Source: Pyxicephalus adspersus (lineage: Eukaryota > Chordata > Amphibia > Anura > Pyxicephalidae). Taken from it: a stretch of DNA of 64,000 nucleotides. Location: positions 30,017,459 to 30,081,458 of the forward strand of contig NC_092866.1 in assembly GCF_032062135.1 (NCBI RefSeq), given 5' to 3'. This document shows, one piece after another, positions 1 to 11,394 of this stretch. Numbering within the stretch: position 1 is the stretch's first letter; every line of letters starts with the position of its first letter. A model generated the notes under the pieces. The model was not told the DNA's origin. It did not search any database and was given only the letters and a program-made list of their open reading frames with translations. Position numbers and translations under genes: made by a program.

Positions 1-46
1 TACTGTCTCTTTGTACTAGGGCTTTATTAAACAGGGAATCTAACAG

Positions 47-127
47 TCCCTCAAACATTCCCTGGTGGGAATTATTTACTGCCATTACAACATGGACCTG
101 GGAAATTCCAATGAGGAAATGTTTGAG
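47..127 (+). CDS. Candidate internal coding exon (unidentified gene)
   Basis: An open block of 27 codons lies between a possible acceptor (TAACAG before 47) and a good donor (GAG|GTAATG at 127/128). It starts and ends in phase 0 and contains an ATG at 92 that could instead be a start codon. The next block (390-566) also starts in phase 0, so the pair is splice-compatible with no stop. The peptide mixes hydrophobic and acidic residues and is not low-complexity. I do not recognise the protein. It could be a real host exon or a chance open stretch; there is no homology evidence. Confidence 0.35.
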
Positions 128-389
128 GTAATGTCTGATTCACTATTCTATAATTGAAGCCCCTAGCATTTTATAGTAAATGTATTTATTTAAAATAGTA
201 ATCTAAGAAATTAGTGATTCTTTTTAGCTAAAAAGCTGTCTTTTAGCTAAAAAATCTAGTTCATTTATGTAGTACTAAAGCTATTTGTCAGTTTTATAAC
301 ATAATATATAGTAGATTTTGGCCAACAAGATAATCTGGTAATGGTCTGGATTATGAAAGTATTCACTTTCTTCTTTTTTACTATTTTAG

Positions 390-566
390 TGCCAACAATT
401 TTCCTTAGCAAGAAGCCAAAGGAAAAAGAAACTGATGCCAAAACTCAAACTATTGAAGGAATCACAAGACTTATTTGTTCAGCCCGACAGCAGCAAACCA
501 TGCTTAGAGGTGATTAAATGTATGATTAAAGCTTATAAATTACCTTTTAAAACACAATCACAGGAG
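390..566 (+). CDS. Candidate internal coding exon (unidentified gene)
   Basis: A pyrimidine tract and CTATTTTAG acceptor precede 390, giving phase 0 in frame with the block at 47-127. The frame is lysine- and leucine-rich ([17 protein letters not shown] is visible) and stays open to a TAG at 672-674. I end it at the strongest donor, CAGGAG|GTATGT at 566; weaker donors lie at 509 (GAG|GTGATT) and near 589 (CAG|GTACTT). If unspliced, the ORF ends as 79 codons from the ATG at 435. No family recognised. Any intron after it would contain the decayed LINE at 1119-4650. Confidence 0.4.
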
Positions 567-719
567 GTATGTATTGATCATTTTCAGGTACTTGTAGATC
601 TGTTTAAGAATTATTTTCCATATCTTGAAACCATTGCAAAAAGATTTGGACACATCCATGGCAGTAAGAATTAGAAACACATATATGCTAAACAAAAAAT
701 CAGCTTCTACAAAACTGTT

Positions 720-1110
720 GATGCCGAGTGCACCCGTGCAAATGTAACCTTACGTGGGCCCTGACATGGTGTGCTTGCCTTGAAAGCTTGAAAACGTCTA
801 TGCCACGTTTTCCCGTGTTTATGTTTCAAGCACCTTTAAACACTGGAAAACACCAAAAAAACGCAGGAAAATGCCCACATTGAAATCCCCCAATGGTCAT
901 GTTTACCCGAATTTTTCTTCGTTTTCCTGTGCTAACCTTTTTTAACGCGTTTTTTTTTTTTTTAAATGTTGATAGGAGCGTTATAGATAACGCTCAAAAA
1001 CGTGCCTCAAGGAAACATCCTGGTGTAGATGAGCCTATTGGAATGCATAGGAATTTCAAACATGAGCTTTTAAAGCCTCATGTTAAAAGCTGGGGAAAAC
1101 ATCAGTGTAG
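720..1110. repeat. Unclassified interspersed repeat with hairpin
   Basis: This noncoding stretch is rich in AACGC/GCGTT words and contains a perfect inverted repeat, GAGCGTTAT-AG-ATAACGCTC, at 976-995 next to a T-run at 948-963. The composition and short palindromes suggest a MITE-like or other interspersed repeat. Its exact ends are not visible, and the 88-codon ORF across it (893-1159) is best explained as chance. Confidence 0.35.
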
Positions 1111-1118
1111 ACTAATCC

Positions 1119-1343
1119 TTAAGGAAGTATTGAAATTTTGGAAAGTTGAACAACCATGACTAGCCCTTCCTTGAAGTCATGGAGGAGGTTCAGTTCAGTC
1201 TTCCAGAGTTTCATGCAGGGAAGTTTGTTTTTCAGAGATCTTAGCACTATGTAAATTAAGGATATTAGCCCTTTTGTTGTAGTGATTGACTTACAGGCGG
1301 ATTCGAAAGGGGTGGCTTTGTACATTGAAGACCCCTCATGCAT
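1119..1343 (-). pseudogene. L1-like ORF2 C-terminal remnant
   Basis: The 74-codon minus-strand ORF has the late-ORF2 pattern of L1-type elements: a short 'Y..L.....K.PC...WE/K.L' region (KNKLPCMKLWKTELN is visible) followed by 'KSIS'-like residues. In L1 this part lies after the RT and before the cysteine-rich tail. It is the 3'-most recognisable piece of the LINE and its neighbours upstream on the minus strand are RT fragments. The assignment rests on pattern resemblance; the fragment is too short to fix the clade. Confidence 0.5.
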
Positions 1344-2049
1344 TTTAGAAAGTACTCAAAGGTATTTGAAGATATTGAAACTATTCAGTGCCAGGTAAGC
1401 CATCCCACTCGGAAAATTGTGAAAAGGTAAGTAAACCCCTGGAATCTACAAAGTCACGTTTTCTGAAAAAACCTCTGTTCCTCCACTATACAAAAATATT
1501 GGGCACTATCCCAGGGGCAAACTCTTGGATTATACTATAGTGGCGACAGTGGCAGGATAGAGCAACCTAGAAATGATTTGCCTCTGCTTCTATGTCATAT
1601 TATGCAGGAGAGAGATAATGAAGGGCATAAGATTGGCAGTCTATTTACAGTCTTGCTGTGAAAAAGAGACCAAATCCAAATGGAGATTAATGTTTAGAGC
1701 ATATTTATACGCAAGCCTGTGTTGTTTGTGAAAGAATTAAATATTTGGAGTAAATTGGGTAACGTTGTGAGCAAGTTTTACAAATTGTAACCGTAAACTA
1801 GGAGCATAAACGTTGCTTTTTTATGTTCACATTCTCCTGATTTAGACGAGTCAATGGTTTAATGGCCAGGGCAAATAACGGGAAAGAGGTGGACATCCCT
1901 GACAAGTGACTCTACTAATAGTGACATCTTGTGATTTATACTCTTTAAGTGAGATCTTTGTTAGGGGAGAGCTTCAGAGAGATGATAATACATTTATAAA
2001 GTGGGGACAAAATCCCATATGTCTTTGTAAAGAAGTTTAATACTGCCAA

Positions 2050-2520
2050 GATTAGCTATCAAACACATTTTGGAAGGTAAACAGATGAGAGCATTGTAGA
2101 CCACTTGTTATCTTGATCCCATTTAGACAGGGCTGCAGAAATCAAATTTATGGATCTCCTGGTTTGGTCCAAAGCCAGCCTATATCTTACAAAACCCACT
2201 TGATCTGGATGTATGTACGTGCCTAGGAACAATTTTGAGCATTCAGCCAAAATTTTGATCATTCCTTTTAGATAACAATTTAATAAGGAGATTGGACAAT
2301 AGCTACATCAGTATGATCCTTATCAAGTTTGGGCAGCATGCTAATGAAAGCGAAGTCTGGAGGTAACGTGTGCCCCTCCCTCCTAGTTAAAAAGGTCAGC
2401 TAGGTGTAGGGTCAACAATTGAGCACGTTTCTTATAATATTGGTTGGAAAACCAATCCGGCCTTGGAGATTTCCCCAACTTTAGATTTTTGATTTCTGAC
2501 AGTTTCTTTATTGGTGAGTC
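2050..2520 (-). pseudogene. L1-like reverse transcriptase remnant
   Basis: Two adjacent minus-strand frames carry the N-terminal RT signatures of L1-type ORF2: LGKSPRPDWFSNQYYK (the 'GKSPGPDGF..YYK' block) near 2500-2460 and CPISLLN then IHPDQVGFV near 2290-2150, followed by 'R...DQTRRSINLI'. These are the fingers region, upstream of the catalytic FADD motif, which is not seen intact. Stops and at least one frameshift separate the blocks. This is the best evidence that 1119-4650 is a LINE. Confidence 0.75.
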
Positions 2521-2999
2521 GTTTCTCTAGTAGATGTTTATGATGTTCTTAGAGATTGGGCATGCCACTAGAGTGAAGAAAAGCCACCATAGTTAATGGG
2601 GTTCCCAAGGCTCAGCATAGAGTTTGCTACAGATCTATTTGAAGGCCTGCAAGATGGATAATAGGGTTTTGAGAAAATTTACTGTCTGGTAGTCTTTTTT
2701 AAGGGACGGCATGGAGCATAGTACTGGGATTTTACTTGTAGACCAGTACCGAGCACGGTTGTCTCCCCAAGTGAAGAATCGATGTGAGACCATCTGAGAG
2801 ATTTTTCAGCCTTTGTGTTCAAACATAGGTTATACGTTTTGTTCTAGGAGTATCTAGTTGAGCTCTAAACCGATTACCCCTTTTGGTGGCTTTATGTGCT
2901 TTCTAATTTTTTAAAGGGAGACATATCCGTGTGGCAGGGAAAAGAAAATACATTTTCTTTTTCAACACAGGTGAGTATATCACCTAATAAGCTATCGTT

Positions 3000-3630
3000 T
3001 AGTCTCCAGGTCATCAGTGGGGGGCAGTAACCTAAGTATTCAAACAGAAGGAGCCAGGGGATCATTATCAGACCACAGTGTAGTTAAAATGCAAGCCGAC
3101 AGGAGCTGGGGAACCATTTGGGAGGAAATGAACATGTAGTAATTAGAGAATATTGCTTATTTCCACCAAAATCTCAAAAGAGGGATGTACTTCTCTCTAC
3201 GTATCAATAAAATCACACTGATGTAGTGTAACCACTATCTCTCAACAATAAAAAGTGGCCTTCTGCTTTTTGGATCAGAAAAGCAAACAGGTTATGAACA
3301 AAAAAAAAAGAAAAGCAGTTTGACCAGAGTTTGGTATATAATAAACCAGGAAGGAGGTAAAACCCCGTTAAGTGTACCAATAACCAGGAGATCGCGCCCA
3401 TCAGGATCCTTGAAAGTATTGTGTGGGGTGAACAAGATGTGCTTAGAGAAACAAAGGGCTACACCTTTCTGAAGCATTAGCTAGGTAAATAAAGGAGTAA
3501 TTCCAATGTGAGCTTAAGTTGTAGAGAAATGATTTTCCTTGATAGCCACATCATCAGCTTTATTGGAGTGATAAAATTGAAAAGCCTTGGTTCTCCTAAT
3601 AGGGGAATGAAAACATTGAACATTATGGTT
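3000..3630 (-). pseudogene. L1-like endonuclease domain remnant
   Basis: The minus strand shows the order of an L1-type endonuclease: KADDVAIKENHF (near 3565-3530; usually 'D...LQETH', so the catalytic Glu may survive), then KGVALCFSKH near 3470, DPDGRDLLVIGTLNG near 3410-3365 (the '.DP.GR......I' strand), SDNDPLAP near 3075, and WRLNDSLLGDI just after the nuclease domain near 3005-2975. Frameshifts and a T-run inside the domain break it into at least three frames. Confidence 0.7.
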
Positions 3631-4383
3631 TGCACAAGCTAAGCAAGGTGCCATCATAGGATTGGTTGTGGATTGGTTGCGGACTGAGAGACATTGAATC
3701 TACTAATAAACTGGATCTTCTGGTGCAATTAAATAATTTGTACCAAAAACATTGGTTTCTAAAGGAAGGGGCGGGGGGGCAACAAGGTAACCAACAAAAC
3801 ACAACAAGCATGGTCCCAGTCAGGACCTAGTTTTAATTTGCGACCACCCATATGTAGGTGTAAATAGAATATCCAAATGCAAGAACTCAGGTGACCTGGA
3901 GGGTCACACTTCGGCAACCAAACACAATACAAGGAATGAGGGGGGAGACTCGGTTCAGAGGTAACCAGATTCCAGATTTAGAGAATCCAGTGAGGGCCTG
4001 GATATCCTTCTCTACCCTTAGGTGAAATATAACAGGAATAAAACCAACAAAGTATCATAGAAAAAGTACCATTGTGAAAATAGTAAAAACGTTAGCAACT
4101 AACATTAGCATAAATACATAGGAAAATCCAAAACTGAATACCTGAGCAGATCAAGGCACAAAGTTAGGTACAAAATTTAGGGTGTATTACATCCCAAAGT
4201 CATTGGTGAGAAGAGATTTTCAGATCCTTGCTGCCTGTGTAGGACAAGGCATGTCAACCCATTCATGTCTTTGATAGATTTGGGTAAGACCCCAATATGG
4301 AAGTTGTAGCGGTTGTTCGAATCGTCCAACCAAACCAAACACATGTGGAATTTTGATTACCTCGGTGAATAATGTTGGCAAAT

Positions 4384-4593
4384 CTATGCTCTATAGTATC
4401 CAGCCACAGCCACTTGCCAGGTTGAATAGATATCTTGTTTTAGTTCTTTCGTAATATTAGAGAAGGTTTTATGTAACTCACATTGAAGGACGGCCACAAA
4501 GTAGCGCATTATCTTCAGCATTATCGCTGCTGGTAGGGGATCGATAGGCAAGGACACCCACACTGCCAAAGTGACCAGTAGGTAGAAATTCAC
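4384..4593 (-). pseudogene. LINE ORF1-like coiled-coil remnant
   Basis: The 69-codon minus-strand ORF contains a heptad-like segment (TFSNITKELKQDIYSTWQVA) like the coiled-coil start of L1-type ORF1 RNA-binding proteins. It sits 5' of the endonuclease remnant in the same orientation, where ORF1 should be. No RRM or zinc knuckle is visible, so the identification depends mainly on position. Confidence 0.4.
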
Positions 4594-5492
4594 TGTAGTC
4601 AGGGCACAGAGAAGCTGGGGTCATGATGCCAGAGAGATGCATGCTAGTGGCTACTGCTGGGCTAGAGTATCAATCTTCCATCAAGAAGAAGAGAGGCCCC
4701 CCTTGCTAGTCTCACCTGCAGCTTTTGAGACCAAAGGAGAGGGAGGCCTGGCTTCTTCTGGCGTCATTTTGTAGGAGGGGTGGCTGCTCTGCAAAGAGTT
4801 TTTTTTTCTCCTGATCCCAGTAGTGATTGTGGATTTAGCCCCACCTGGCTGTATGCTGTGGACTTGTTCCTCACTGGAGCCGCAGTGAAAACTTATTATA
4901 GCTGCTGGAGGGTAGAGGGGGCACGGTTGAAGCTGCGTCCATCAGCTGTGCATGTACACTACTGCTTACCCCTTCTGAAAATGCTAACGCAGTGGAAGAA
5001 GAACATGAAGGAAGGTGAGGTCTCCGTGTATCCAAAATAAAATTGCTTACATCATGATAGTGATTAACAACCAAAAGGTCTACATGCGTTGTAGAACTTT
5101 AAGTTGCAGCTATTGGCTGTAAAAAGGGAATTATATCAGCCATGTCAGGATAGGACATCTAATGCAACAGTTGGAGACCTATTGTTTCGCCTTCTATGTT
5201 TTAAAAAACTAATTGGTATTGTGTTGTTATAACCTTTTTGCATGTTTATTTTCCATTTTATATTCAATACTATATAGTTTTCTACGCAATAGATTGCTTC
5301 TCCAGGACCCCCCGTTTGTTTGTTTGTTTGTTTTGACATGTCTATCTACAGTACATTCTTAGCATTTATATTTTGTCTTTTCTTTGCTCCAATGCCAGAC
5401 ACCTATGTTTTAATGCCTTAAGCAAGCATATTTGTATCTTTGTCAGCACATCAATATCACGTTTTTTAAAAAAGATTTTACTTTTTTTTTAG
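4594..5492. other. No gene seen; possible LINE 5' UTR, then AT-rich DNA
   Basis: The ORFs here (for example 4780-5040 on plus) have no recognisable motif. The GC-richer part at 4600-5000 adjoins the inferred 5' end of the minus-strand LINE and could be its 5' UTR. A (GTTT)5 microsatellite lies at 5314-5334. Confidence 0.4.
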
Positions 5493-5608
5493 TGACGGTT
5501 GATGGTCGTCTCTTTGGGGATGTGAAGTTTTTCCAAGTGGCGTCTCAATGGCCAACTCATGTCAAGTATTTTCCTGTTGGTATTTTTAGCTCAGCTGTAA
5601 AACCATAG
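5493..5608 (+). CDS. Candidate terminal coding exon (unidentified gene)
   Basis: A strong polypyrimidine tract and acceptor (CTTTTTTTTTAG, 5481-5492) precede a 38-codon open frame in phase 1 ending with TAG at 5606-5608. The peptide (VDGRLFGDVKFFQVA... THVKYFPVGIFS) is balanced and not repeat-like. I do not recognise the family. The exon-like blocks at 47-127 and 390-566 end in phase 0, so they cannot join it directly; at least one exon would be missing. It has no ATG. Confidence 0.35.
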
Positions 5609-8600
5609 TGTAAATTGGCATACTCTTGCAGTGTTGACTTTTAAACATAAACCAGTTACCCCTATTAACTGTGAAACTGTATTATTAGTCAATAGTTGGT
5701 TGGGTATACCACTTTCATAATCCATTGTTCCAAGACAAAGGTGTTTCGCTTAATGACATAGTCTAAAGAATGATGTGTAGTAACAACTGCAAATCAGGCA
5801 ATAGCTTTGTGACATAAATTGGTTTTTAGCCCCTTCTAGTTACTGCCTATAATTATTTTCAGAAGGAGAAAATGGCCTTTAAAACAACCCTACTGTATAT
5901 CAATGTAATCATACCCCAATTACATATTATTAAAAAACTATTTTAATTAAATATTTCTATTAATTTTCATTAAACAAGTATTGTATTCATGATTGTCTTC
6001 TCCTTTTTCATTTTGGAATCTGCTGCTCTGGAAAACTGAGTCTGGGACATGATCTTCCAAAATGTATACCCAATGCTTAAAAACAGGGGCTTGTTTGTTT
6101 TTAAGCATTGTTTATACATTTTAGGATATCCTGCCTCAATTTTCTGATTCTGTGAAATTCATAAATAATAAGAAAGGATCAGACAATTATGTATACAATA
6201 TTTGTTTTTTGGAAATAATTTGAAATATTTAATAAATTATGGATTTAATATCTAATTGGGGTGATTTAATTTTTTGATATACAGTAAGGTTCTTTTAAAG
6301 CTCATGTTCCTCCTTCTGAGAAAATGTATAATTTCGATGTGACATTTCAATTGATACACTATCCCTGATTAGTTATAATTCATATTGTACTGCATATCAT
6401 TGTTGTTTGTATTGTTATTAATCAAAAAGAAAAGTCTCTGTATCTGTAATCTTCTGTACTGGTACTGTGCAGTCTGTTACACATCTACATTCACCTGCCA
6501 TTTACCACATAACATCTTGTGCCAGAGTGATCTATAAACGTGTGTAATGTATGATTGTATTTAACATTGTAACATTTATTTGGGAAGCACAACTAAAGCT
6601 AATATAGTGCCAAGATGACTACAAAAAGCATAAGGTCAAAGTCTTGAAAATTAACCTTTGCAACTTTATAACGTCGGGGAACAAATGTGTGAGATATATA
6701 CATATATATAAAACTTTTTTAAACATAGTGATGTACTTCATTTACAGGTATATTATCATATTTCAGATTTACAGTTTTGTGAAAAATGTTTGTTCTGTGC
6801 TGCCAAAATTATTTAGTACTATGCTTGAGCTAAACAAATTAGGCCTATAATGTGAGATATGTGCTTGTGTTGCATTAGAAGCACACTGGAGAACACAAGC
6901 TAGTATAAAGCCAATACAATTGTTAATTGACGGTCCAAACTGTTGTAGATTAATGCTTGTGTGTTGCTTATTGCTAGATCTATATTGTAAAAAAAAATGT
7001 GTTACATTCCTTAAGTAAAGGTATCAAAAAACATGTTACATCCATTTGGATTTGTAGAGAACATCTGTTACTTTCAGACTAAAAAATAAAACAAGCTAAG
7101 GCACTGTTACATGCAAATATCTAAAATGATCCATCGTATACATTTAATAAATTGTTACATGTACATTTATTTATACTTATTAAAACATAGTCTAGTAATA
7201 TCACCAGGTAAAAAATTGTGTGAAGTCTTACTGAAATAGGTTGAGCAGACACTCCTATTTCTAGGCTTTCAAGCCATATATATCACTGTACACTCTATAG
7301 TAATGTATTTAAACAATGTCCTTTTGCATTTTACATGTAGCTTCTTTTAAATGTCCTAATGTCTGTTAAATATACTGCTTTCAAAGCACAATGTTCTTGA
7401 GCACCTAATGGGATTCAGACAGATTTGCCCTTTTTAGTCTTCCCATACTTTTTTTGTCCTTTGCCCTTCTGTCAAATTTTCTGGTGTTGCACAAATTTAT
7501 ATATTTTGCTTGCCAGCTTTGTATTGTTTTTAATATTATTTTCATTAAAGTTTGTGATTTATAAAGCTGTCTGTTTTAAATAATTTGTGAGCAAGTTTTT
7601 TGTTGAAGTTCTACAAACAATAAGGAAAACAGCAGGTTTTAGCAAAATAGATGTGGTACCATTTTTAGCTGGTATCCTAGGAGACTGGACATATTTTGTT
7701 CTGCTGAATACTTTTTACTCTACCTTTTCTTATTATACTTATCCTTTTAGGATTCTACAGTTTTTTCTTCTGTTGGACCAGACATGAGATGTGCCTTGGG
7801 TGTTTAGTTGGTAAGGAGTGCTATCTTGTCCAGTTCAGTGAATTTTGACTGGAGCAAGAGAAATGAGGCATGTAACGATGCTTATTGCAGAGGAGGCATT
7901 GCCAGTCCTGTTCTGCAATAATGACCTCCCGGATCTAAAAATTGTAAAAGTGAAACAGTGTTTAAAAAAGGGCCTATGGTTGTAAGCAGATGCCACATGA
8001 AGATAAACTAGACAATTCTACAATTTTAGCTAGTGTTAAGCAGGTCCTGTGGACGAATTTGCACTAAATGTGCCTATTTCAAGCCAAAACGTCAAATGTC
8101 ATCAGGATTTTGCATTAAAAACAGAAGCGCTTGTATACCTTGGACAGTGGTCTACTGAGGAAAGAGGGTTGCAGCAATCATTCATTTCATGTGTAGAAAC
8201 CTAAAGTGGCACACTCTCAGCACTAAACTATACGTAATGTGCTTGTTGTAATTGCAAATAATAAAACTGATAACACAGGCTTGCACAATTTAATGACTTG
8301 GAAATTGTCTTTAATATGTCAACTGTTTCTTTTGATTTTGGGTCACTGAATTCAAAAATAAAAAATTTTTCCCCATCACATATTGTTTTCCAACAAAACA
8401 CAAGGAAGAAAACTAGAATAAAATGCTCAGATCATTAGTAAGAAGTTATCCAATCTTCATTTACATGACCTATTTCTTTCAAATTTTATGAATATCTGCT
8501 ATAAATTATTTCCAAGGCAAACATCCAAAATAGAACCAGTAAAAATTAAAAAATAGAAAAAAACAATATTAAAAAATGAGTTTCTATACATTCACATGTT

Positions 8601-8690
8601 GCAGTTTTCTCTGTCCTTCAAAAGCTCTTTTGAGGTTTCTTCTTATGTTTTTTATCCAGTTTCTCACTGCAACACTTCAATCATGGTAAC
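5609..8690. other. AT-rich noncoding DNA
   Basis: I see no gene. If 5493-5608 is a terminal exon this would be 3' UTR and flanking DNA; poly(A)-like hexamers are present (for example ATTAAA near 7543 and AATAAA near 8262). ORFs here are short and AT-driven. Confidence 0.4.
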
Positions 8691-8694
8691 ATTC

Positions 8695-8810
8695 TTTCAC
8701 CCCTGGTATCTCCTTCCCATTTCTTTGATATCCTGATTTAACCGCTCACGTTGCTCTTTGCTCACCACATTTATTCCACTAAATTTATACCCCCGAATCA
8801 TTAACGGAAT
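8695..8810 (-). pseudogene. Fragment of an unclassified transposon-like protein
   Basis: On the minus strand the frame reads SKEQRERLNQDIKEMGRRYQG, cut by a stop straight after. This matches the spacing of a block in the longer gene at 17968-19606 (SDEQ.ERFHQDLK.M..RYQG), with E, Q, ER, QD, M and RYQG conserved. It is a second, very short copy of the same family. The following residues are scrambled by stops. Confidence 0.5.
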
Positions 8811-8902
8811 GCAACCACAACTACAGTACAGTACAGTGTTATCACATTAATTATTTAAATCCATAAATTGACTACACATCAACTCATGTCTGCAAATTAA
8901 TA

Positions 8903-8938
8903 CATATATATATATATATATATATAAATATATATATA
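8903..8938. repeat. (TA)n microsatellite
   Basis: A run of alternating TA with one interruption, in AT-rich DNA. Confidence 0.95.
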
Positions 8939-9072
8939 GTTATACCATATACAATTGATTTTTACCTCAACATTTTTCTTACTGTGCTTCTCATATTGTA
9001 CTATACTATTGTGTAATTTCTCCTTTATATTTAGTTATAAACTGCGTCTACCATATACCATACCTATACCAT

Positions 9073-9098
9073 TGGGGAAGCCGAAACGCGTCGGGTTA
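9073..9098 (+). ncRNA. Degenerate hammerhead-like motif
   Basis: The sequence GGGGAAGCCGAAACGCGTCGGG keeps the 3' half shared by six other sites in the window (GAAAC-GCGTC), but the CTGANGA block and the stem II hairpin are deleted or mutated. It should be inactive; it is listed as a member of the family. Confidence 0.4.
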
Positions 9099-9872
9099 CA
9101 AGACGTTTAATGACTAATTTATGTCATAACTACCTCCATAGCAATATATTTGATTAATTTTTATTTATGGTCTCAAAGTTTAGGTACATTTAGGTACAGG
9201 TAGGAATTTGGAGACCTCTTCCTTAAATGAAAGTCAAGCTGCTTTTTCTTCTATCACTCTTTCCAGTGTACTAGAAATGGACAACTGGTAACACATGGCA
9301 TTATTTTTAATATAAAAAAATAAACCAGCAGTATACATACAAACGTGGGAACAATCATACAAAAATCAAAGATCGAACACTATGATATTGTTAATGGTAT
9401 ATGACCAAAATAAAGAAAAAAGACCAGAAAAAATAAATCATGGTGGCAACATAACATTTTCAGGTGACAGCAGGCTTCACCATATTGACCTATTTGTAGA
9501 TCAAATCTGCAACACTATGCCAGGAAAGAAACCCGGGCATTCCCAAAGGATATACACCAATATACATGGAGCAGATTTACATCTCCAGCAATTTGACTCA
9601 ATCGCAATTTGCCTGAGGAACAATCTTTACTAGTTTTGCTGGTGTTCTGTACTACCTAGTTAGCAACTTATAATTAGTTTTTTGATATTTGTTATAGACA
9701 GACGCTTTGTGACTAAAATGGAGCAGAAAGTCTCATGATTTAGTAAATGTAGTCCCAAGATCTGTTTCCCACTTATCTATAAAATGTAATTTGTCTGGTG
9801 TGTGTGCTGATAATAGTACCTGGTACGCATATGAAAGTGTGCCATTCAGAGGGCCCAATGAGAGACATTTTA

Positions 9873-10484
9873 CTAAAAATTATTTGGATGAGGAAGGGAT
9901 CTGAGAAAATATGTTAACTGTATCCAACCACCTAGTGCAGGCACATCCGATCTGGACTGTAGGTCCATACCCAGTGTCCAATTTCCCCCTTGAATAAAAT
10001 GTTGCGCTCTGAAAACACCCTGTTGCAGCCAGGTACGGAAAACGTGATCTGACTTCCCGGAGGGAAAGTTTGGGTGTGTTAGAATGGAAGTTAAATATGG
10101 GTATGTCTGAACCTTTTGAAAGTGGAAATATTTTCGCAGCATGGTAAGTGTAGTTCCTAATAATGGGTGCTTCAATAATGAGAGGACCGCGGTGGGAGGG
10201 GCCCAGGCTCACGTTTCAATTCTGATGTCCAAAATAGTTTCTTCCAATTGTACCCATAGTTTTGTACGTTTATTTGTACACAATTCCAATAATCTACCTA
10301 GGTGTACTGATTGATGATATAGGATAGGATCTGGGAATGCTACACTACCCTTTGATTTTGGTCTCAGGGTCTTCAAGCTTATTCTTGGGGTATCAGCATG
10401 CCAGATAAACCTAACAAATTCCATGCGGAACCCAGATTGGATATACATGGGAATATGAATAGGCAATGCCTGTAACAAATACAA
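9873..10484 (-). pseudogene. L1-like ORF2 connecting region
   Basis: Two overlapping minus-strand frames belong together. 10484-10209 shows YLLQALPIHIPMYIQSGFR, then FVRFIWHADTPRISLKTL and a 'GSVAFPDPILYHQ..HLGRLLE' stretch, the usual order after the L1 RT thumb. 10212-9880 and 10175-9873 continue it in shifted frames. The region has no catalytic residues and is broken by frameshifts. Confidence 0.7.
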
Positions 10485-10669
10485 AAGTCGCAGTCACGTT
10501 CATTTTCAATATTTTTCATCTGCCGAACCACAAGCTAATTGCTAACTGCTTCAATTTCTGTAACTCTTTCCTGATGGTATTTAGTACTGGCAAAAAGTTA
10601 AGTTCCGCTATCTGGGAGATCTTTGTGGACATCTGTGTTTCTAAGTATTTATTACACGTTTTAGCCCAT

Positions 10670-10942
10670 TTAAAGGGAAACATTTGCTAAAGATTTCTGC
10701 ATAACTCTAGGTTTAGTTACATTCAATGCTTCAGATTTCTGCAAAATTATTTTGTAGTTGGATAACTCCGCAAAATGGTGCAATTCAGCTAGTTGATTAG
10801 GGAGAGATACTACTGGAGCAGTAATAAAAAATAGCAAGTCCTCAGCATATGCCACAATTTTATGCTCCATGGGACATGTGATTTTCGGGATAAAACACCA
10901 AAGCAAAAAAGCTTTGTAACAGGAAAATGGCCTAGTATCCAT
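10670..10942 (-). pseudogene. L1-like reverse transcriptase palm remnant
   Basis: The 90-codon minus-strand frame contains the RT catalytic box as KIVAYAEDLLFF; L1-type enzymes usually have F/YADD, so the first metal-binding position of the DD pair is altered (AED). It is followed by 'LPNQLAELHHFAELSNYKI' and 'KSEALNV', both typical of the palm-thumb boundary. The ORF starts at the inferred 5' truncation point. Confidence 0.8.
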
Positions 10943-11054
10943 TTTTTTTCCCAGTATTCATTTTGTTCTCATTGTATGTGTTTTTCACACTGACCTTTAC
11001 TTCAACTAATGTTCTTGGAGATAGTTGCACGGAGTTAGAAGGTTATTGTGACAT

Positions 11055-11203
11055 GGGCCTACTAGATTGTAAGCTCTTCGGGGCAGGGTCCTCTCCTCCT
11101 GTATCACTGTCTGTATTCATCTGTCGTTTGCAACCCCCATTTAATGTACAGTGCTGCGTAATATGTTGGCGCTATATAAATTCTGTTTATTAATAATAAT
11201 AAT
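11055..11203 (+). mobile_element. 5'-truncated SINE tail
   Basis: Contains TAGATTGTAAGCTCTTCGGG..., GTACAGTGCTGCGTAATATG and GTTGGCGCTATATAAAT, ending in (TAA/TAATAA)n. The same tail ends the full SINE at 39857-40196. The tRNA-like head is missing, so this is a truncated copy. In vertebrates such tails are often shared with a partner LINE; that is inference here. Confidence 0.8.
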
Positions 11204-11373
11204 GGGCCATTTCCAAGATGAACATGAAGGCCCGGATGGTCGAGGGAGTTTCTGCATGCATCATTAAGGAGAGATCTCCTGGTCCAGGTTGCTTGTACCT
11301 GTACTGCATATATCTTTAATAAAATTGCAAGACTATTTACTCCGATCAACGTTGGTGACTATTTTCCCTGACA
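11204..11373 (+). repeat. 5' LTR remnant (R/U5) of the ERV
   Basis: Contains AATAAA at 11318-11323 followed by a short T-rich U5-like region ending in CCCTGACA at 11373, just before a TGG that begins a candidate primer-binding site. The 5' side abuts the SINE tail, so most of U3 is missing and no terminal TG is seen. Confidence 0.5.
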
Positions 11374-11376
11374 GTT

Positions 11377-11394
11377 TGGTGGCCCGTTAGGGGG
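11377..11394 (+). other. Candidate retroviral primer-binding site
   Basis: TGGTGGCCCGTTAGGGGG begins with the TGG complementary to a tRNA CCA end and sits 3 nt after the LTR-like CA. It resembles a diverged proline-type site. The matching tRNA cannot be fixed by eye. Confidence 0.4.

Larger units (their letters stand above)
1119..4650 (-). mobile_element. Decayed L1/Tx1-like LINE
   Basis: Read on the minus strand, fragments appear in the order expected for an L1-type non-LTR retrotransposon: an ORF1-like coiled segment (about 4593-4384), an apurinic-type endonuclease (about 3630-3000), reverse transcriptase (about 2520-2050) and an ORF2 C-terminal segment (1343-1119). All pieces are in different frames and carry many stops. 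A/T tracts are present but no clear target-site duplication was found. The element is old and cannot encode a working protein. Confidence 0.75.
9430..10945 (-). mobile_element. 5'-truncated L1/Tx1-like LINE fragment
   Basis: Minus-strand fragments follow the 3' half of L1-type ORF2. The RT palm and thumb (10942-10670) come first, then a connecting region (10484-9873) with FVRFIWHADTPRISLKTLRP, then the cysteine-rich tail near 9600-9530 (CWRCKSAPCILVYILWECPG). Upstream of about 10945 the similarity stops, as expected for a 5'-truncated insertion. Frameshifts and stops divide every domain. Confidence 0.8.

Noticed and set aside
4780..5040. 86-codon ORF as a host gene
   Set aside because: No splice signals, no motif, and it adjoins the inferred 5' end of a minus-strand LINE.
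10963..11193. 76-codon ORF with a signal-peptide-like start
   Set aside because: Its second half is the SINE tail, so the peptide is fortuitous.
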